DNA from: Thermoplasmatota archaeon
GTDB lineage: Archaea; Thermoplasmatota; E2; DHVEG-1
DNA: 5,797 nt
Direction: 5' to 3'
Assembly (NCBI GenBank): GCA_018334795.1
Contig: JAGXLH010000101.1
Coordinates: 1 to 5,797 of the forward strand
The translations under genes were made by a program, and so were the position numbers. The notes under the pieces are model-generated. The model was not told the origin of the DNA. It worked only from the letters and a program-made list of their open reading frames with translations, and ran no database searches. Below are positions 1 through 2,798 of the stretch, piece after piece (within the stretch, counting starts at the first letter, position 1; the number at the start of each line of letters is the position of its first letter).

Positions 1-1
1 A

Positions 2-283
2 AGAATTCCAGATCTAAAAAATGATAACATACAATCATTTTCTCATCTGACAACAAAAGAAAAAATAACAGTGATGACCCCAAAAAAAGAAGAACTCTTT
101 GCCAATAAATTTGCAACCATGATCTCACGATCAAAAACCTATCTTAACATGCGAGACATCTTTGATGTCTATTCACTATCAAAAAAAACATTTGATAAAC
201 GATTGTTCCTAGACCTTTTCGTAATAGAAACGATGCTTATGAACATCCCAATGATGATCATCCAAAAAGATATTCCTCACTGA
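2..283 (+). CDS. Nucleotidyltransferase AbiEii/AbiGii-type toxin, C-terminal part (5' end outside window)
   Basis: The reading frame is open from the first complete codon at position 2 to the TGA at 281-283, giving 93 visible residues, so the gene runs in from the left; the internal GTG-ATG at 71-76 is not needed as a start. Residues 27-60 contain P-K-K-E-E-L-F-A-N-K-F, then S-R-S-K and R-D-I-F-D-V-Y-S-L. This matches the pattern EELLAEK...R...RDLYDLY...L seen in the C-terminal half of AbiEii/AbiGii (DUF1814) nucleotidyltransferases. Known members act as type IV-like toxins that modify tRNA or other targets with nucleotides, usually paired with an AbiEi-like antitoxin encoded upstream; both the catalytic GSxxxD/DxD region and any partner gene would lie before this window. 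The identification rests on this short motif only. After the motif the tail is short and Met/Ile-rich. The gene could be intact or a remnant. It lies about 360 bp upstream of the relBE pair on the same strand, which suits a toxin-rich accessory locus. Confidence 0.55.
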   Translation, partial: RIPDLKNDNIQSFSHLTTKEKITVMTPKKEELFANKFATMISRSKTYLNMRDIFDVYSLSKKTFDKRLFLDLFVIETMLMNIPMMIIQKDIPH

Positions 284-309
284 AAACTGAGAGGTAGATT
301 TAATATCAT

Positions 310-386
310 GAGATACAATCTCTTTTTGCATGTCTTTTATCCAACATGCAAAACAGTGCATATCCTTAAAAAGATGTGCACTGTTT
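310..386. repeat. Three consecutive inverted repeats (tandem hairpins)
   Basis: Three inverted repeats sit shoulder to shoulder 27 bp after the stop codon of the AbiEii-like gene. The first is GAGAT/ATCTC (310-314 with 318-322, 3-nt loop). The second is TTTTGCATGT/ACATGCAAAA (324-333 with 344-353, 10-nt loop). The third is AAACAGTGCA/TGCACTGTTT (351-360 with 377-386), which as RNA can extend inward by one G-U and three Watson-Crick pairs (to 364/373), leaving an 8-nt loop. Stems two and three share the AAA at 351-353, so they compete for those bases. No U-run follows, so this is not a classic intrinsic terminator. It could be a 3' UTR structure, a small RNA, a protein-binding site or the scar of a mobile element; the sequence does not decide. 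Confidence 0.6.
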
Positions 387-589
387 AAAATTCACAACAA
401 AAAATCATACTTTATATACAATAAAAAAGCAAAAAACAGCAACCCATCTCACATCAATTGCTACCACCACTATCTACCTCTTTAGCAAACTCTGCAAAGG
501 GTATCATTCTATAACTGCTACAGACCCAATATTTCATTTCACTCACCAATTCATATGGAATTATTGGATGGGGTCGATCATACCAAAAA
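387..589. other. Non-coding stretch before relBE
   Basis: Together with the hairpin block at 310-386 this fills the 360-bp gap between the AbiEii-like gene and the antitoxin gene. The only long open frame on the plus strand (376-615) starts inside the third hairpin, is rich in Thr/Ile/His/Lys without any recognisable motif, and runs through the relBE promoter, so I do not call it a gene. I see no RNA gene or mobile element here. Confidence 0.5.
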
Positions 590-632
590 TTATAAATTGT
601 TATAAATCATTATAATTAATAATAAAATATAA
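590..632 (+). promoter_or_regulatory. relBE promoter with three phased TTATAA boxes
   Basis: TTATAA occurs at 590-595, 600-605 and 610-615, a spacing of exactly 10 bp, so all three face the same side of the helix. An AATAAAATATAA tract follows at 621-632. The third box lies about 30 bp before the ATG at 644, where an archaeal TATA box would stand for a leaderless or nearly leaderless transcript, and no Shine-Dalgarno sequence is visible before the ATG. The upstream copies may be part of the operator bound by the ribbon-helix-helix antitoxin, since such antitoxins usually repress their own operon. The promoter role is inferred from position and sequence. Confidence 0.55.
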
Positions 633-643
633 TTGGCGATACT

Positions 644-877
644 ATGGTTCAGGCAATTATTAAATTAAAGGAAAGAGAGAATAGGATTTTAAACATCATA
701 AAAGGAAAATTTGGTCTGAAAAACAAATCCGAGGCCATTAGTTTTGTAATACAACAGTATGAACAAGAATTTTTAGAACCAGAACTCAAGCCCGAATTTA
801 TTGAAAAGATGAAAAAACGCAAGAAAGAATCAACCGTAAAAGTAAACGATTTTAAAAAACACTTTGGTTTAGAATAA
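644..877 (+). CDS. RelB-type ribbon-helix-helix antitoxin (DUF2683-like)
   Basis: This 77-residue protein is the probable antitoxin of the toxin encoded one base downstream. Its N-terminus (MVQAIIKLKE, residues 1-10) reads as the DNA-binding beta strand of a ribbon-helix-helix fold. It is followed by a first helix around residues 11-22 and the G-L-K-N-K-S-E-A-I segment at 24-32 leading into the second helix. The acidic stretch near 39-51 (E-Q-E-F-L-E-P-E-L) and the Lys-rich C-terminal half (53-72) would wrap the toxin. Opening and length match the archaeal family often annotated as DUF2683, which commonly sits before RelE genes; that match is from memory. The protein is expected to neutralise the toxin and repress the operon. 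The ATG at 644 is preceded by TATA-like boxes and no ribosome binding site, suggesting leaderless translation. It ends at TAA 875-877, followed by a single G before the toxin ATG, so the two are certainly co-transcribed. Confidence 0.8.
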   Translation: MVQAIIKLKERENRILNIIKGKFGLKNKSEAISFVIQQYEQEFLEPELKPEFIEKMKKRKKESTVKVNDFKKHFGLE

Positions 878-878
878 G

Positions 879-1142
879 ATGTATCGTCTTGAAATCAGAA
901 AATCAGTAGAAAAGATTTTCTTTAAACTTGCAAAAAAAGATCCGGAACAATTAGATGCGATTTCAAAAAAAATTGAGGAAATCCGATTAAATCCGCATCA
1001 TTATAAAAACCTTCGAAAACCACTTCATCATCTGCGAAGAGTTCACATTGATAAAAGTTTTGTGTTGGCCTTTTCCATAAAGGAATCTAAAAAACTTGTC
1101 ATCATCGAAGAATATGATCATCATGATAAGATATATAAATGA
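879..1142 (+). CDS. relE: RelE/ParE-family toxin
   Basis: An 87-residue basic protein with the usual length and layout of the RelE/ParE superfamily. A first beta strand (Y-R-L-E-I, residues 2-6) is followed by two helices (about 8-36, including the L-A-K-K-D-P segment), a basic segment (L-R-K-P-L, 45-49), the strands R-R-V-H-I-D-K-S-F-V-L-A-F-S-I (53-67) and K-L-V-I-I-E-E-Y (72-79), and the C-terminal D-H-H-D-K-I-Y (80-86). The motif R-x-x-I-D-K-S-F-V followed by Y-D-H-H-D-x-I-Y is typical of archaeal RelE-like toxins. Canonical RelE enzymes cut mRNA in the ribosomal A site; ParE relatives poison gyrase. The basic residues R53/R54 and K59 and the terminal Tyr86 favour an RNase, but this is inference. 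It follows the antitoxin by 1 nt and lacks its own promoter, so expression depends on the shared transcript and probably translational coupling. I see no truncation. Confidence 0.82.
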   Translation: MYRLEIRKSVEKIFFKLAKKDPEQLDAISKKIEEIRLNPHHYKNLRKPLHHLRRVHIDKSFVLAFSIKESKKLVIIEEYDHHDKIYK

Positions 1143-1152
1143 AAATATAAAA

Positions 1153-1169
1153 TGTTATCTTCTTCTTTT
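1153..1169 (+). terminator. T-rich tract downstream of relBE
   Basis: About ten bases after the toxin stop codon the plus strand carries TGTTATCTTCTTCTTTT, ending in TTTT. Archaeal RNA polymerase commonly terminates at U-rich stretches without a hairpin, so this is the natural candidate for the end of the relBE transcript. No stem precedes it. Confidence 0.35.
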
Positions 1170-1461
1170 GAGAGATCTTATCTGTCAAATCAAATTGTGC
1201 TTGTAAAAAAATACTGTTGAATAAAGCACACTAACTAATTTATGATTTAACAAATATAAACTCAAAAACCCTGTTTTAACACCCTCCATAAAATCATCCA
1301 CGTTTAAATGGACAAGTCAAAAACACCAAAATAACTAAAAAATTTTGCAAGATACCACCACAACCTTCTCTCAAAGCAAACCCTACAATTTTCATCAGTT
1401 TTCCTCTATGGTTTTAAAATTACAGAATTATCTTATTTAAAAAATTACATCACATATTATC
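1170..1461. other. Gene-free spacer between convergent operons
   Basis: The space between relE and the end of vapC is AT-rich, with many stops in all frames and no coding motif on either strand. The only structure I see is a small inverted repeat, TGTGCTT/AAGCACA (1196-1202 with 1224-1230, 21-nt loop). It is probably just the 3' regions of two convergent transcripts. Confidence 0.5.
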
Positions 1462-1480
1462 AAAAAAAGATAAAAAAATA
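1461..1480 (-). terminator. U-rich terminator of vapBC
   Basis: Read on the minus strand, the bases about 30-50 nt after the vapC stop codon are two T-runs (six and seven Ts) separated by ATC. This is the kind of U-rich tract at which archaeal transcription stops. No hairpin is associated with it. Confidence 0.45.
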
Positions 1481-1508
1481 GGTTCAAGTTGATACCATTT
1501 TAGATTGT

Positions 1509-1895
1509 TTAAAAGAGTACAATTGCCTGGGAACTATTAATAAAATCAGTATCTTTTGTCAATAGCTTTTCATCCACTGAAGTTGCACTTGCAAGAATGA
1601 GACCGTCGATCAAACTAAATTTCTTATTTCCCTGTTTTCGAGCGGTATGTTTTAATTTAGATCCATGCAAACATATTGTTTCATCAAGCAAAATGATGGA
1701 AACCATCTTTTTTATTTTAGGTAAGCATTTATTGACCTCGACATTATTTTTAAAACACCAATCAGAGAGTTCCCCAAGTTGAATAACAGATATGTATAGT
1801 GGTTCATCTTTAATAAATGAAAAAATTTTTTTAAACTGATCTGAAGATTGTTTATGTGTGAGAATATCGATGATGATTGACGTATCAATAAACAT
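1509..1895 (-). CDS. vapC: VapC-family PIN-domain ribonuclease toxin
   Basis: This 128-residue protein has the full PIN-domain pattern of VapC toxins, Mg-dependent RNases that cleave tRNA or rRNA and arrest translation. The acidic metal ligands are all visible: Asp4 in the opening M-F-I-D-T-S-I-I-I-D, Glu42 in Q-L-G-E-L-S, Asp97 in F-S-L-I-D-G-L-I-L-A-S-A, and Asp115 in L-L-T-K-D-T-D-F. Length is normal, about 130 residues, and nothing is missing, so the enzyme should be active. Its ATG overlaps the stop codon of the AbrB-type antitoxin gene by one base (TAATG), indicating translational coupling and fixing the start. It is transcribed toward relBE, whose operon runs the opposite way. The RNA target cannot be deduced from the sequence. 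Confidence 0.92.
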   Translation of the reverse strand: MFIDTSIIIDILTHKQSSDQFKKIFSFIKDEPLYISVIQLGELSDWCFKNNVEVNKCLPKIKKMVSIILLDETICLHGSKLKHTARKQGNKKFSLIDGLILASATSVDEKLLTKDTDFINSSQAIVLF

Positions 1896-2116
1896 TAAAA
1901 TCGATCCTTTTTTTCTCGTAAGAATGATTCTTTACCGTACTCTGATCCAGCTAATTCCTCGATAAGTTCATTTCGTTTTTTTTGATTTGAGGAGGGAATG
2001 ATTATGGTAATTTTTTCACCCTTATGAATTTGAAGTTTCTTGATGATTTTTGATGGAATGATAACTCCATATGAATTACCGATTTTTCGAAGTGTTGTTT
2101 TCACTGTTTCTCCCAT
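1895..2116 (-). CDS. vapB: VapB-type antitoxin with AbrB/SpoVT (MazE-like) DNA-binding domain
   Basis: A 73-residue protein consisting of a swapped-hairpin AbrB domain (residues about 3-42) and a charged C-terminal tail. The core T-L-R-K-I-G-N-S-Y-G-V-I-I-P (8-21), followed by I-I-K-K-L-Q-I-H-K-G-E-K-I-T-I-I-I, is the signature of AbrB/MazE antitoxins (R-x-I-G-N-S-x-G-V-x-I-P). The N-terminal part dimerises and binds the operator; the tail (E-L-I-E-E-L-A-G-S-E-Y to the end, about 50-73) should occupy the PIN toxin. It precedes vapC with a one-base overlap. The ATG at 2116 is the right start because the AbrB fold begins immediately after it and the promoter elements (TATA at 2142-2147) stand about 30 bp upstream, leaving little or no leader. 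Autoregulation is likely through the palindrome at 2124-2139. Confidence 0.9.
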   Translation of the reverse strand: MGETVKTTLRKIGNSYGVIIPSKIIKKLQIHKGEKITIIIPSSNQKKRNELIEELAGSEYGKESFLREKKDRF

Positions 2117-2123
2117 ACCATAA

Positions 2124-2139
2124 GTTATAACGTTATAAC
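2124..2139. promoter_or_regulatory. vapBC operator: perfect 16-bp palindrome
   Basis: GTTATAAC occurs twice head to tail without a gap. Each 8-bp unit is itself a perfect palindrome, so the whole 16 bp reads the same on both strands. It lies between the TATA box (2142-2147) and the vapB start codon (2116), where a bound protein would block RNA polymerase. AbrB/MazE antitoxins bind such palindromic sites as dimers or tetramers, so this is the likely autoregulatory operator. Binding itself is inferred. Confidence 0.65.
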
Positions 2140-2155
2140 ACTATATACTTTTTGG
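2140..2155 (-). promoter_or_regulatory. vapBC core promoter (BRE and TATA box)
   Basis: On the minus strand the sequence reads CCAAAAAGTATATAG, a purine-rich BRE-like element followed directly by the TATA box (TATATA at 2142-2147). The box centre is 29 bp before the A of the vapB ATG. With the usual archaeal TATA-to-start distance, transcription should begin at or a few bases before the ATG, giving a leaderless or nearly leaderless mRNA. No Shine-Dalgarno motif is present. Confidence 0.6.
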
Positions 2156-2241
2156 TCTAAAAAAAACAATCCCCCCGCATCCAATCAGCTAACAAATCAC
2201 ACCCAAATCACGTGCAAAATCCGTCAGATGGATCAACTTTT

Positions 2242-2385
2242 TTATAGATCACTACCAAAATATTTCTTTTCTGAAACAGTGGTTTTCGGATACGTTTTAA
2301 TGGCAAGAAATGTCCCCGCATCACCATTTAAAACAAGATCAGGGATATATATTGTTTCTACGATCTCAACTATTGAGGTTTTCAT
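2242..2385 (-). CDS. Possible small hypothetical protein (47 codons)
   Basis: On the minus strand an ATG at 2385 opens a frame of 47 residues ending in TAA at 2242-2244. The product begins M-K-T-S-I-V-E-I-V-E-T and continues with L-V-L-N-G-D-A-G-T and K-T-Y-P-K-T-T. I do not recognise it. The composition (mixed charged and hydrophobic residues, alternating strand-like segments) looks more protein-like than the plus-strand frame over the same bases. The frame stays open for 11 further codons upstream of the ATG, so it may be the remnant of a longer gene. No ribosome binding site or clear TATA box is seen. It may be a decayed gene or chance; it lies on the same strand as vapBC, about 125 bp before it. 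Confidence 0.25.
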   Translation of the reverse strand: MKTSIVEIVETIYIPDLVLNGDAGTFLAIKTYPKTTVSEKKYFGSDL

Positions 2386-2563
2386 CTTCAGAAGTCTTAA
2401 AAGATATGCGTAAAACGTTCACTAAGAAATCTGATCAAAACGTTGTGAACCAAAAAACCTATTTTCATATGATTTAAAAAAGTACACCAGGATTATCAAT
2501 CTTACAAAAGAATCTCAGGTAGACATAAAATAATAGATAAATATAGTCAAAAAAGGGGGCATT

Positions 2564-2613
2564 GGAGGGAGATTTATCAAAGGAGACAAAAAAATAAACT
2601 CTATTCTCCCTCC
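2564..2613. repeat. GC-rich inverted repeat in AT-rich spacer
   Basis: GGAGGGAGA at 2564-2572 pairs perfectly with TCTCCCTCC at 2605-2613, a 9-bp stem around a 32-nt A-rich loop. A second GGAGA inside the loop (2582-2586) could pair with the same right arm, so two alternative foldings exist. It stands out against the surrounding AT-rich sequence. The role is unknown; it could be a 3' UTR structure of the long minus-strand transcript or a protein-binding site. Confidence 0.45.
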
Positions 2614-2762
2614 GGAATAGTTTTATATGATAGTCATACTCCAAATATGTGATAAAAAAGATACTTTATAAGTTTTTTTGTTAACAATTATAAATTTGGC
2701 TGTTACAGATTAGTCTTTCTGAAATCTGAAAAAAGCATCCTAAATCATTTAAAAAATTTGTT
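2614..2762. other. Spacer without recognised genes
   Basis: This part of the 650-bp gap between the surface-protein gene and vapBC is AT-rich, with stops in all frames. It contains a short inverted repeat, CAGATT/AATCTG (2706-2711 with 2723-2728), and several TATA-like tracts around 2665-2695 that cannot be assigned to a gene. Together with 2386-2563, which holds a duplicated AAAACGTT (2412-2419 and 2437-2444), I see nothing coding here. Confidence 0.45.
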
Positions 2763-2793
2763 AAAAATAATAAAACAACAAAAGAAAAGAAAG
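2763..2793 (-). terminator. U-rich terminator of the surface-protein gene
   Basis: Immediately after the stop codon at 2799 the minus strand reads a run of T-rich clusters (CTTTCTTTTCTTTTG, then TTTTATTATTTTT). This suits factor-independent archaeal termination at U-rich sequence. No stem is required or seen. Confidence 0.5.
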
Positions 2794-2798
2794 TAATA

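Noticed and set aside
376..615. 79-residue plus-strand ORF
   Set aside because: It starts inside a hairpin arm, crosses the relBE promoter boxes, has no recognisable motif and a composition expected from AT-rich non-coding DNA.
1481..1496. GGTTCAAGTTGATACC resembling a tRNA T-arm
   Set aside because: The preceding sequence is two A-runs and cannot form an anticodon arm, D-arm or acceptor stem.
1597..1782. 61-residue plus-strand ORF
   Set aside because: It lies wholly antisense to vapC, whose complete PIN signature makes that strand the coding one.
2173..2322. CCCCGCATC repeated at 2173-2181 and 2314-2322 as possible attachment-site or direct repeats
   Set aside because: Only 9 bp, with no integrase or transposase gene nearby and no matching flanks; chance is sufficient.
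2228..2413. 61-residue plus-strand ORF
   Set aside because: No recognised motif or clear translation signal; the opposite strand gives a slightly more protein-like frame, itself only weakly supported.
2412..2450. AAAACGTT direct repeat and GTTCAC/GTGAAC inverted repeat as a possible operator
   Set aside because: Short arms and no convincing gene downstream on either strand to regulate.
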